Shown here in pieces: positions 42,572 through 51,142 of a stretch of 64,000 nt of DNA. The notes beneath the pieces were generated by a model that had not been told where the DNA came from, made no database searches, and saw only the letters and a program-made list of their open reading frames with translations. The stretch spans positions 1 through 64,000 of the forward strand of contig JBNRMJ010000003.1 of NCBI GenBank assembly GCA_050309435.1. The letters run 5' to 3'. Origin of the DNA: CAYXVJ01 sp050309435. Lineage in GTDB: Bacteria > Bacillota > Clostridia > Saccharofermentanales > Fastidiosipilaceae. The position numbers and the translations under genes are program-made. How positions within the stretch are numbered: position 1 is the stretch's first letter; each line of letters opens with the position of its first letter.

Positions 42572-43852
42572 ATGTTACTAAATAGGTTCGTAGAGGCCGG
42601 GACCGCTATGGGCATCTCGGATGAAGAAATCCGTGAAGCTCTGGCCGGGACGCTTCAGTCCGCCGGTGATCTGCGTAAAGTCTTAATCATTCCCCCCGAT
42701 ATTACACGTTTAAATGCCTATGCCGGCGAAATTACCCGCATGATCTGGAATCTGCTGCCGGATGCGCATATCGATATACTCCCCGCCCTCGGAACTCATA
42801 TTCCGATGACCGAAGAAGAACTGGCTTTCATGTTCCCGGGTATTCCCTACGAGCGCTTCCTGGTGCATGAGTGGCGCAGCGGTACAATGAAACTGGGCAC
42901 GGTACCGGCATCTTTCGTCGAGGAAGTTTCGGAAGGCCGCTTGAGCGTGGATATCGATGTCGAAGTCAGCCGTATCGTGATGGATCCTTCATATGATCTG
43001 GTCATTTCCGTCGGGCAGGTTGTTCCGCACGAGGTCATCGGTATGGCCAACTACAATAAAAACATCTTTGTCGGTTGCGGCGGAAAATCGATCATCAATA
43101 TCAGTCATTACCTCGGTGCTCTCTATGGCATGGAACGCATGATGGGAAAAGCCGATACACCGGTTCGCCGCGTTTTGAATTATGCCGAGGACCACTTCCT
43201 CCGTGACGTTAAACTGATGTATGCCCTGACGGTAACGACCACCGAAGACGAGAAAGTCCGTGTTCACAGTCTGGCGCTGGGTCGCGGTTATGAACTCTTC
43301 GAGCAGTCGGTTACGGTCAGCCAGAAGATGAATATCAAGTTTGTCGAAAAACCGTTGAAAAAGTGCGTCACTTATCTGAAACCGGAAGAATTCCGCACCA
43401 CCTGGGTCGGTAATAAATCCGTTTATCGTACGCGTATGGCTATGGCCGACGGCGGTGAACTGATCATTTTGGCTCCCGGCGTGAAGCATTTCGGCGAGGA
43501 TCCGGGTAACGATGTCTTGATCGGTAAATATGGTTATATCGGTTATGAGAAAGTAGCCGCCCTGGTCAAGGAAAACGAAGATCTGGCCGGCGCTCTGGGT
43601 GTGGCCGCGCACCTGATTCATGGTTCCTCGGAAGGTCGCTTTAAGATTACTTATGCACCCGGACAGATGAGTCGGGAACAGATCGAATCCGTCAATTTCT
43701 CTTATATGCCTTACGAAGAAGCAGCCGCCAAGTACGATCCCGAAAAACTGCAAGACGGCTGGAACGATGTCGATGGAGAAGAAGTTTATTTTATCAGCAA
43801 CCCTGCGCTGGGATTATGGGCCGAGCGCGAAAAGTTCTACGGCGAAAAGTAA
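42572..43852 (+). CDS. LarA-family nickel-pincer racemase/epimerase (DUF2088)
   Basis: 426 residues. The residues that hold the nickel-pincer nucleotide in Lactobacillus LarA all have counterparts at matching spacing: D43 and R46 (PPDITR, LarA D72/R75), H76 (LGTH, H108), H153 (VVPHEVIG, H174), K163 (NYNKN, K184, the covalent attachment Lys) and H179 (NISHY, H200). The spacing 10 and 26 residues after H153 is exactly that of LarA. LarA itself racemises lactate; the wider family epimerises other 2-hydroxy acids, including a gluconate 2-epimerase. With a sugar importer before it and a KdgK-like kinase and 6-phosphogluconate dehydrogenase after it, the substrate is probably an aldonate (inference). 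The cofactor makers LarB, LarC and LarE are not in the window. Good ribosome binding site (AGGAGA). Confidence 0.9.
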   Translation: MLLNRFVEAGTAMGISDEEIREALAGTLQSAGDLRKVLIIPPDITRLNAYAGEITRMIWNLLPDAHIDILPALGTHIPMTEEELAFMFPGIPYERFLVHEWRSGTMKLGTVPASFVEEVSEGRLSVDIDVEVSRIVMDPSYDLVISVGQVVPHEVIGMANYNKNIFVGCGGKSIINISHYLGALYGMERMMGKADTPVRRVLNYAEDHFLRDVKLMYALTVTTTEDEKVRVHSLALGRGYELFEQSVTVSQKMNIKFVEKPLKKCVTYLKPEEFRTTWVGNKSVYRTRMAMADGGELIILAPGVKHFGEDPGNDVLIGKYGYIGYEKVAALVKENEDLAGALGVAAHLIHGSSEGRFKITYAPGQMSREQIESVNFSYMPYEEAAAKYDPEKLQDGWNDVDGEEVYFISNPALGLWAEREKFYGEK

Positions 43853-43915
43853 TTTACTCATTTATCAACGATAAAAAATATCAAACGCAGTCCGCAAAAA
43901 GAAAGGAATTCATGT

Positions 43916-44992
43916 ATGAAACTTCGAGAAAATGCCGCTTTTGATCTGGTTATCCCGACCAGTATCGGTGTCCGGATTACGCCTTTGAACCGCTTGCCGG
44001 TGCACATGAGCCGCGATTACACGATGCAATCGACCAGCGCGGAGTCCAATGTCGGCCAGGTATCCGCATCCCTGGGCCTGAAGGTGAAATTGCTGACAAA
44101 CTTCGTCGAAGGCAGCCCGATCTCCGCTTTTATTAAGAGCGACCTTGGCTTCAGAGGCTTGCAGTTCGAGGGCCTGGATGTCCCGCAGGGCGGACCCTGG
44201 GGTTATCGCCATCAATTTAATATCGCCGACAGCGGTTACGGTCTGAGAGGACCGCGTGTTCATAACGATCGCGCCGGTGAAGTCGGACGTACGCTGAAGG
44301 CTGATGACTTTGATCTGGATCGCATTTTCGGCACGGAAGGCGCCAGGATCGTTCACCTCTCGGGTCTGATTGCCGCTCTCTCCGAAGAAACCAGTAAGTT
44401 CTGTCTGGATATTGCGCGTAAAGCCAAGGCCGAAGGCAGTCTGGTCGCCTTTGACCTGAATTACCGCGCTTCCTTCTGGGAAGGCCGCGAAGAAGAACTG
44501 CGCGCCGCTTTCCATGAAATCGCTTCTCTGGCAGATATCCTGATCGGTAACGAAGAAGACTTCCAGCTCTCGCTGGGCATCGAAGGGCCGGAAACGGAGC
44601 TGATCGAAGGCCTCGAAGGTAAGATCGACGGCTTTAAGGGCATGATCGAGAAGGTTCATGCCGCATATCCCGACTGCTCCGTATTCGCCAATACGCTGCG
44701 TGAAGTCAGAAGCGCCAACGAACATATGTGGGGAGCTCTGGTTTACGAGAACGGCAACTGGCATGTCGAAGAGCCCCGTGAGATTCAGGTCCTCGACCGT
44801 ATTGGCGGCGGCGACGGTTTCGTCGGTGGTCTCCTCTATGCGATCTTAACGAAGAAGGCTCCCGAAGACTGGGTCAAGTTCGCCTGGGCGACCGGCGCAC
44901 TGGCCACCACCATGTTGACCGACTATGGCATGCCTGCCGACGAAGAACAGGTATGGTCCATTTATGAAGGTAATGCACGCGTCAAGCGTTGA
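43916..44992 (+). CDS. PfkB-family sugar kinase, KdgK-like
   Basis: 358 residues. The catalytic Asp300 and anion hole are in RIGGGDGFVGGLL, the KdgK-type variant of the PfkB signature; the substrate-binding start (NVGQVSASLGLKVKLLTNFV) and FDLNYRASFW are also family features. KdgK phosphorylates 2-keto-3-deoxygluconate to its 6-phosphate, but PfkB specificity cannot be read with certainty, and the neighbouring 6-phosphogluconate dehydrogenase rather suggests that gluconate or a related aldonate could be the substrate. There is no KDPG aldolase in the window. It lies 63 bases after the LarA-like gene with AAAGGAA before ATG 43916. Confidence 0.88.
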   Translation: MKLRENAAFDLVIPTSIGVRITPLNRLPVHMSRDYTMQSTSAESNVGQVSASLGLKVKLLTNFVEGSPISAFIKSDLGFRGLQFEGLDVPQGGPWGYRHQFNIADSGYGLRGPRVHNDRAGEVGRTLKADDFDLDRIFGTEGARIVHLSGLIAALSEETSKFCLDIARKAKAEGSLVAFDLNYRASFWEGREEELRAAFHEIASLADILIGNEEDFQLSLGIEGPETELIEGLEGKIDGFKGMIEKVHAAYPDCSVFANTLREVRSANEHMWGALVYENGNWHVEEPREIQVLDRIGGGDGFVGGLLYAILTKKAPEDWVKFAWATGALATTMLTDYGMPADEEQVWSIYEGNARVKR

Positions 44993-45021
44993 TAGACAAG
45001 CGAAGGGAACAGGTAATATTT

Positions 45022-46515
45022 ATGAGTAAAGACATCAAAAAGTCGGACATCGGTTTAATCGGCCTGGCCGTTATGGGCGAGAATCTGGTCATGAACATGG
45101 CCAACCACGGTTTTCAGGTATCGGTATTCAACCGTTCCACCGACAAGGTCACTCGTTTCATCGAAGGCCGTGCCAAAGGCATGAGCATTGTCGGCGCATA
45201 TTCGCTCGAAGAGCTGGTAGATCAGCTGGCCAAACCGCGTAAGGTCATGCTCATGGTCAAGGCCGGAGCGCCGGTAGACGCTTTCATTCAGCTGTTGATT
45301 CCTTTGCTGGAGCCGGGTGATATCATCATCGACGGCGGTAACTCTCATTTCCCCGATACCGAGCGTCGTGTCAAAGAAGTTGAAGCGGCAGGCATGCTAT
45401 TTGTCGGTACCGGCGTTTCGGGCGGAGAAGAAGGCGCCTTGAAGGGTCCTTCCATGATGCCCGGCGGTTCTCGTGCCGCATGGGAGCATGTCAAACCCAT
45501 TTTCCAGGCGATCGCCGCGAAGGTTGAAGACGGATCTCCCTGCTGCGACTGGGTCGGTGACGGCGGTGCGGGACATTTCGTGAAAATGGTGCATAACGGC
45601 ATCGAGTACGGCGATATGCAGCTGATCTGCGAAATCTATCAGATCATGCGCGACGGTCTCGGTATGTCAAATGACGAAATGTCCGAGATCTTCACGAAGT
45701 GGAACGAAGGCAAGCTGGACAGTTATCTGATCGAAATCACGAGAGACATTCTCGCATATCGCGACGAAGACGGTGAAGCGGTTGTCGACTACGTGCTGGA
45801 TGCAGCAGGACAAAAGGGTACCGGTAAGTGGACGGGCATCGAAGCTCTGGATCACGGTAACCCCTTGACCTTGATCGTTGAAGCCGTATTCGCCCGTTCA
45901 CTGAGCTCGCTGAAGGATCTGCGCGTGAAAGCGGCCTCGATTCTGAACGGTCCCGATCGCAAGATCGCGGCGAACAGTGCTGTAGAAGCGGTTATCGGCG
46001 GTAAGAAGGATGATATCATCGCCAACCTCGAACAGGCGCTTTATGCCTCCAAGATCATTTCCTATGCCCAGGGTTTCTCGCTGATGCATGCGGCGGCCGA
46101 AGCCTACGGCTGGTCCCTGAACTACGGAGGTATCGCCCTGATGTGGCGCGGCGGCTGTATCATCAGAAGCGTCTTCCTCGGCAATATCAAGGAAGCATAC
46201 GACAAGAATCCCGAACTCGAGGATCTGCTCTTTGACGAGTACTTCGCCAAGGAAATCGACGGTGCTCAGGAGGCCTGGCGTAAAGTTGTCGCAGGCGGTG
46301 CTCTGGCCGGTATTCCGATGCCCGCGATGAGTGCAGCCCTGTCTTACTACGACGGTTTCCGCTCTGCGAATCTTCCTGCCAACTTGCTCCAGGCTCAGCG
46401 CGACTACTTCGGCGCCCATACGTATGAGCGCACGGACAAGTCCCGCGGCGAAATGTTCCATACGAACTGGACGGGCGAAGGCGGAGATACTGCGGCCAGC
46501 ACCTATACCGTCTAA
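45022..46515 (+). CDS. gnd: Decarboxylating 6-phosphogluconate dehydrogenase
   Basis: About 497 residues from ATG 45022 (the frame opens 11 codons earlier in the end of the kinase gene). It oxidises 6-phosphogluconate to ribulose 5-phosphate and CO2 with NAD(P)+. GLAVMGENLVMNMANHGF is the nucleotide-binding start, followed by the SGGEEGA and MMPGG motifs, the catalytic KMVHNGIEYGDMQLICE, and the C-terminal domain SLNYGGIALMWRGGCIIRS. The NRS-TDKV segment after the first strand (Asn-Arg-Ser) fits NADP use. The enzyme is the last of the LarA-kinase-Gnd set. No glucose-6-phosphate dehydrogenase gene is adjacent, so 6-phosphogluconate supply from an imported aldonate is plausible. Confidence 0.95.
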   Translation: MSKDIKKSDIGLIGLAVMGENLVMNMANHGFQVSVFNRSTDKVTRFIEGRAKGMSIVGAYSLEELVDQLAKPRKVMLMVKAGAPVDAFIQLLIPLLEPGDIIIDGGNSHFPDTERRVKEVEAAGMLFVGTGVSGGEEGALKGPSMMPGGSRAAWEHVKPIFQAIAAKVEDGSPCCDWVGDGGAGHFVKMVHNGIEYGDMQLICEIYQIMRDGLGMSNDEMSEIFTKWNEGKLDSYLIEITRDILAYRDEDGEAVVDYVLDAAGQKGTGKWTGIEALDHGNPLTLIVEAVFARSLSSLKDLRVKAASILNGPDRKIAANSAVEAVIGGKKDDIIANLEQALYASKIISYAQGFSLMHAAAEAYGWSLNYGGIALMWRGGCIIRSVFLGNIKEAYDKNPELEDLLFDEYFAKEIDGAQEAWRKVVAGGALAGIPMPAMSAALSYYDGFRSANLPANLLQAQRDYFGAHTYERTDKSRGEMFHTNWTGEGGDTAASTYTV

Positions 46516-46536
46516 TTATTCTTAATATTAATCATG

Positions 46537-46578
46537 GAAGGCAGATGCACGAAATGCTTGTATCTGCCTTCTTGTTAT
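46537..46578 (+). terminator. Rho-independent terminator after gnd
   Basis: GAAGGCAGAT (46537-46546) pairs with ATCTGCCTTC (46562-46571), followed by TTGTTAT. It lies 22 bases after the gnd stop. Confidence 0.8.
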
Positions 46579-46633
46579 GTGCTGAACGGATAGAAAACTC
46601 TGTTTTTCGTGAAAAAAGCAGAAAAGATCATGA

Positions 46634-46661
46634 TTCAAACGCGGGTCGAATCTGATATACT
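46634..46661 (+). promoter_or_regulatory. Promoter of pyrG
   Basis: TTCAAA (46634-46639), 16-base spacer, TATACT (46656-46661) preceded by TGA, giving an extended -10 element. The transcript leader would be about 40 bases. I see no PyrG-type GGG attenuator repeat. Confidence 0.6.
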
Positions 46662-46705
46662 AAATCGATATGTGATTTTTTCATCTGTCGTTGAGGAGGT
46701 TGATG

Positions 46706-48304
46706 ATGGCAAAGTATATATTTGTTACCGGGGGTGTTGTCTCATCGCTTGGTAAAGGCATAACGGCGGCTTCTCTGGGTAAGTTGCTGAAGGCCAGAGG
46801 TTTTAATGTAGTTCTTCAGAAGTTCGATCCCTATTTGAATGTTGACCCCGGCACCATGAATCCCTTCCAGCATGGCGAAGTGTTTGTTACGGATGACGGA
46901 GCGGAAACCGATCTGGATCTGGGACATTACGAGCGTTTTCTGGACACGCCTTTGAGCAGACGTTCATCGGTCTCGTCCGGTCAAATCTATCAGAATGTTA
47001 TTAATAAAGAGCGTCGCGGCGACTATAACGGCGGTACCGTTCAGGTGATTCCTCATATCACAAACGAAATCAAGAGTCGTATCCTTCAAGCCGGCGAGCG
47101 TGCGGATATAGTTATTTCCGAGATCGGCGGCACGGTCGGCGACATCGAAGGTCAGCCTTTCCTGGAAGCGATTCGTCAGATGCATTTCTCGCTTCCGGAA
47201 AACGACGTGTTATATATTCATGTGACACTTGTGCCTTATCTCTCCGCCAGCGGCGAGCTCAAGACCAAGCCCACGCAGCATTCGGTCAAAACCCTCCAGG
47301 AAGCAGGTATTCAGCCCGACTTCCTGATCTGCCGCAGCGACTATCCGATTCCAGTGGATATGCGCGAGAAGATGGCTCTCTTTTGCAATGTAAAAGTCGA
47401 CCATGTATTCGAGAATACCAACTGCGACTCTCTCTATGAAGTACCCTTGATGCTGGAGAACGCAGGTCTGCCCCGCCTGGTCCTTGAAGATCTGAAGCTG
47501 GAGGCTGCGCCCGTTGATTTGACTGCCTGGAAGAATATGGTAAACACGCATCTTCATCCGGCCCGTCGCGTTCGTATTGCTCTGGTCGGAAAATACGTGG
47601 CTCTGCCCGATGCCTTCCTCAGTGTCGTTGAGTCGCTGACTCACGGCGGTATTCGCGAGAACACCGGTGTTGACATCAAGTGGGTTGCCGCCGATGATCT
47701 GACCGAAGCCAATGCGGCCGAAACCCTGGGTGACGTCGACGGTATCCTCGTGCCCGGCGGCTTTGGCGTTCGCGGTATCGAAGGCAAGATCACCGCTGTT
47801 CGCTATGCCCGCGAAAACAAGCTTCCTTTCTTCGGCATTTGCATGGGTTTGCAAGTCGCCTCCATCGAGATCGCCCGTAATGCAGCCGGCCTGAAAGCTG
47901 CCAACTCGACCGAAGTCGATGCGGAAACACCTTACCCCGTCGTCGATCGCATGCCCGATCAGACCTCCGTTATTCTCGGCGGTACGATGCGTCTGGGTGC
48001 TTACGATTGTGCGATTACCGAAGGCACGAAGATGTACGAAGCTTATGGATCTACCCTGATCTCCGAGCGTCATCGTCATCGCTACGAGATGAACGACGAA
48101 TTCCTGCCTCAACTGGAAGCAGTCGGCCTGATCGTATCCGGTCGCAATCCGGAATCCGGCCTGGTCGAAGCCCTCGAACTGCGCGATCATCCGTGGTTTG
48201 TCGGTGTTCAGTTCCACCCCGAGTTCCAGTCCAGACCGAATCGCCCGCATCCTCTCTTCGCCGACTTTATCAAAGCGGCCAACGAGTATAAAGATAAGCA
48301 GTAA
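46706..48304 (+). CDS. pyrG: CTP synthase
   Basis: 532 residues from ATG 46706, 5 bases after GAGGAGGT (the frame opens at a TTG inside that site). It makes CTP from UTP, ATP and glutamine. The synthase domain begins KYIFVTGGVVSSLGKGI and contains the Mg and UTP residues (DPGTMNPFQHGEVFVTDDGA-type region, about residues 52-72). The class I glutamine amidotransferase domain has the nucleophile Cys in FFGICMGLQ and the His-Glu pair in QFHPEFQ. Full family length with no oddity. Confidence 0.97.
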   Translation: MAKYIFVTGGVVSSLGKGITAASLGKLLKARGFNVVLQKFDPYLNVDPGTMNPFQHGEVFVTDDGAETDLDLGHYERFLDTPLSRRSSVSSGQIYQNVINKERRGDYNGGTVQVIPHITNEIKSRILQAGERADIVISEIGGTVGDIEGQPFLEAIRQMHFSLPENDVLYIHVTLVPYLSASGELKTKPTQHSVKTLQEAGIQPDFLICRSDYPIPVDMREKMALFCNVKVDHVFENTNCDSLYEVPLMLENAGLPRLVLEDLKLEAAPVDLTAWKNMVNTHLHPARRVRIALVGKYVALPDAFLSVVESLTHGGIRENTGVDIKWVAADDLTEANAAETLGDVDGILVPGGFGVRGIEGKITAVRYARENKLPFFGICMGLQVASIEIARNAAGLKAANSTEVDAETPYPVVDRMPDQTSVILGGTMRLGAYDCAITEGTKMYEAYGSTLISERHRHRYEMNDEFLPQLEAVGLIVSGRNPESGLVEALELRDHPWFVGVQFHPEFQSRPNRPHPLFADFIKAANEYKDKQ

Positions 48305-48342
48305 TAAGAAGGCAGACTCTGCCGACTCAAAACAGACAAAGA

Positions 48343-48376
48343 AGCACCCCGGAAGCCTGTCGCCTGCCGGGGTGCT
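48343..48376. terminator. Bidirectional terminator between pyrG and GH92 genes
   Basis: AGCACCCCGG (48343-48352) pairs perfectly with CCGGGGTGCT (48367-48376). It separates two convergent genes and can serve either, though T-runs are short. Confidence 0.8.
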
Positions 48377-48398
48377 ACTTACTTAATTTTCTTAAGAC

Positions 48399-50492
48399 TT
48401 ACGGATTGACGAAGTTCTCGTGTGCCAGGTAGGCATCGGTTACAGCTTCGCCGTTGAGTGTAAATGTTCCGTCTTCGCCGCGAGTAATAACTGCGGTTCT
48501 GCCGTCTTCGAGCTTCAGCTCGGCGCGTTTGACCAGAGGCTTGGCGACTACATATTCCGCCTTACCGGGGCAGATCTGATAGAAGCCCAGCATCGTCAGG
48601 ATATACCAGCCGGCCATACTGCCATTATCCTCGTCACCCGGGAAACCGTCGGGACGAGCCGAGAACAGTTCTCTGGTGGCTTTCTCCAGCCAGTAAACCG
48701 CCTTATCTCTTTCACCGGCAATAACATAAAGGTAGGGGATATGGAAGCTGGGCTGGTTCGAAATCGCGAACTGTCCGAAGTCGACGGCTGCCATCTCCGT
48801 CATCTCGTGTATCTCGCCCCAATAGCTGCCGATCGTGTAGAACGGAGGCGTGGAAAAGAGCTTGTCCAAATGAGCGACAAAGGCCTCCCGGCCGCCCATG
48901 ATCTCGATTAAGCCGTCAACATCGTGATAAACGGCCAGCGAGTTCTGCCAGGCACTGCCTTCCGTATAGTCGCCGCCCCAGGCGAAAGGATCGAAGGGAT
49001 CGACGAAATCGCCCGCTTCCGTACGGCCGCGCATAAAGCCGCTTTCCGGATCGTAGAGTTTTCGGTAATTCTGACCCTTGGCCAGGTACTCGTCGACGTA
49101 CTCGTCTTTACCCAGAGCCTTGGCCGTTTGAGCGATACAAAAGTCGCCGTAGATGTAGTCGAGGCTGCGGTTGATGCTCTCATGGTATTTATCCTTGGGG
49201 ACATAACCGAGTCTCACATAATCGGCAACACCTCGACGACCCAGACGATCGGTTTCGGCTTCGGTTACGGAATGCTTCAATGCGCCTTCGAGCGCCTTCT
49301 CGAGTACTTCTCTCGAGCCGATTCCCTTGACGGCCGCATCGGCGATTACCGCATCGATCAGGGTACCGGGCATGATACCCGTTTCGGCAGGCGAAGGCCA
49401 CTTCGGCAACCAGCCGCTTTCGCGATAGGCGTTCACATAACCTTCGAGAATATCGGCATAGCGCTCGGGGCAGATGAGCGAGTAAAGCGGATAGACCGTG
49501 CGGAAGGTATCCCAGAAACCGTTATTCGTATAGGCGGGACCGGGATGGACTTTCCCGTCGTAAGCCGAAGCATGGACTCTGTTTCCGTAGGCATCGATCT
49601 CGTCCATCTGGTTGGGGAACAAGAAAAGACGATACATGCAGGAATAGAAGGTATCCAGGACCGCTTCGTCATCGCTCTCGATGGTGATTTTACTCAGGTA
49701 GCTTTCCCAGAGCGCTTCGCTTTCTTCGCGGAGCTCATTGAAAGACTTATCTCCGAGTTCGCGATCAAGATTCAGCCAGGCCTGTTCGCAGCTGATAAAG
49801 GAGAGACCCAGACGGATTTCGATCTTGTTCTGAGTGAAGGCGATGTTCATGCCGGCACCGACACCCTCGTTCGAGAGCGCCTGTTTCTGAGTCGTGTCGT
49901 TATTGATCGCCAGTGTTTCGTCTTCGTTGATACCCGCCACGATATCCATGGCAAAGTAAAGCCTGAAACCGTCGGCCACCGGATGCGTGCTGAAATCGGT
50001 CGAACCTTCCAGACGGCCGCGTTCGGCATCCAGTGTCATCGTTGTTTGGGCGTCCATGGGGCGGATGGCCAAGCGGGGCAGGGTTACCGATTCGTCAAAA
50101 TCCAGAAGGATAACGGCCGCGCGTTCCGTCGGAGTCAGCTGCCAGGTGGCTCGGGCGCGAAGGAAATCAAGTTTCTGATAAGCAGGGGTCAGTACGGCTT
50201 CTTCCGGACGATAACCGGACCAGATGTTTCCCTGATGGGAGAATGCTTTACCGGACTGCGGGATAAAGAGCAGAGCGGAGAAATCGTTGACCCAGGGACT
50301 GGGCTGATGGGTCAGACGAACTCCCTCGAGCGCTCTGTCGGCGGGATGAAAGAAGTTCGGATTCCAGTTTGTCTGCGGAGCGAAGGCAGACATACCGAAA
50401 GGTCTTTTACTTAAGGGAAGCGTATTGCCGTGCGAGAAACGACTGGTGGATGCCGTTCCCTGACGCACATTGACATGTTTTAATAAACTCAT
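48399..50492 (-). CDS. Cytoplasmic GH92 alpha-mannosidase
   Basis: 697 residues. It matches GH92, calcium-dependent inverting exo-alpha-mannosidases that trim N-glycan or yeast mannan chains. Visible signatures: YTNNGFWDTFRTVYPLYSLI (about 320-340), ESGWLPKWPSPAETGIMPG, and the highly conserved GDEDNGSMAGWYI near the C-terminus. No signal peptide or membrane segment is present, so it acts inside the cell on imported oligosaccharides, unlike secreted Bacteroides homologues. ManA at 21052-22149 could take released mannose onward after phosphorylation. Good ribosome binding site (CAGGAGA). Downstream on the same strand nothing belongs to it. Confidence 0.93.
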   Translation of the reverse strand: MSLLKHVNVRQGTASTSRFSHGNTLPLSKRPFGMSAFAPQTNWNPNFFHPADRALEGVRLTHQPSPWVNDFSALLFIPQSGKAFSHQGNIWSGYRPEEAVLTPAYQKLDFLRARATWQLTPTERAAVILLDFDESVTLPRLAIRPMDAQTTMTLDAERGRLEGSTDFSTHPVADGFRLYFAMDIVAGINEDETLAINNDTTQKQALSNEGVGAGMNIAFTQNKIEIRLGLSFISCEQAWLNLDRELGDKSFNELREESEALWESYLSKITIESDDEAVLDTFYSCMYRLFLFPNQMDEIDAYGNRVHASAYDGKVHPGPAYTNNGFWDTFRTVYPLYSLICPERYADILEGYVNAYRESGWLPKWPSPAETGIMPGTLIDAVIADAAVKGIGSREVLEKALEGALKHSVTEAETDRLGRRGVADYVRLGYVPKDKYHESINRSLDYIYGDFCIAQTAKALGKDEYVDEYLAKGQNYRKLYDPESGFMRGRTEAGDFVDPFDPFAWGGDYTEGSAWQNSLAVYHDVDGLIEIMGGREAFVAHLDKLFSTPPFYTIGSYWGEIHEMTEMAAVDFGQFAISNQPSFHIPYLYVIAGERDKAVYWLEKATRELFSARPDGFPGDEDNGSMAGWYILTMLGFYQICPGKAEYVVAKPLVKRAELKLEDGRTAVITRGEDGTFTLNGEAVTDAYLAHENFVNP

Positions 50493-50519
50493 AATCGATT
50501 TTCTCCTGTGATACGAATG

Positions 50520-51059
50520 CTATTGGTCTTCGTTTTCGATGCGATGCCGGCCCGGACCATGCTTGAGCGAATATTCAATGACATCGATGACTTCGCCGTT
50601 CACCATCTGAATCTTAATGGTGTACTCGCTAAGGATGGCCGTACCCAAACCGATCAACGAAATTAAAGGCGTGATGATCAGAATAAATGCACTGACCGTC
50701 AAGGATAAATTCAAGACTGTCTTTCCGTTTTTCTCCACAATAAGAGAGCTTGCATTACCGCTGCGCCAGATTTCCTTAATGACCGCGATGATATCGTCGA
50801 TTTGAGCCTGATAATTAAACTGGCGGCGTTCTTCGGCCGTCTGACCGCCCGTGTTTCTGTCAGAACCATCGGCGTCTTCGCTTCGGAATTCGGCTTCCTT
50901 TTCTTCCTGACCTTCTTCGGCCCGGTCTCGCTGCCGGTTAAGAATCATGCGAATGGCGGCGGCTACATCACCGTCCGTCGCCAGCAGTGCCTGACGAACG
51001 ACCGCATATTCCGCGCCTGTCGCGGCAATCACCGCATCGATCTTTTCGATATTGATCAT
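50520..51059 (-). CDS. DUF4342-type membrane protein with UBA-like N-terminus
   Basis: 179 residues. Residues 1-45 look like a UBA/TS-N domain (VIAATGAEYAVVRQALLATD and AAIRMIL), followed by a charged spacer and then the DUF4342 segment with IIAVIKEIWRSGNASSLIVEK (about 95-115), which contains a membrane-spanning stretch (about 120-145). Similar proteins are widespread in Clostridia, with no known function. It is upstream of the GH92 gene on the same strand, spaced 27 bases, but this need not mean a common job. Confidence 0.75.
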   Translation of the reverse strand: MINIEKIDAVIAATGAEYAVVRQALLATDGDVAAAIRMILNRQRDRAEEGQEEKEAEFRSEDADGSDRNTGGQTAEERRQFNYQAQIDDIIAVIKEIWRSGNASSLIVEKNGKTVLNLSLTVSAFILIITPLISLIGLGTAILSEYTIKIQMVNGEVIDVIEYSLKHGPGRHRIENEDQ

Positions 51060-51142
51060 CGGCTTGTCCTTTCTGCTTCGGATATATGTTTTTAGCTAAC
51101 AGATTCTCTACCCATCTGTTACCTCATTATATATCGAAACCC

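Noticed and set aside
47210..48250. 346-codon minus-strand frame opposite pyrG
   Set aside because: Pure antisense of a conserved gene. No ribosome binding site or motif.
48924..50414. 496-codon open frame opposite the GH92 gene
   Set aside because: GH92 motifs on the minus strand are decisive. The opposite frame has no domain and begins inside the gene.
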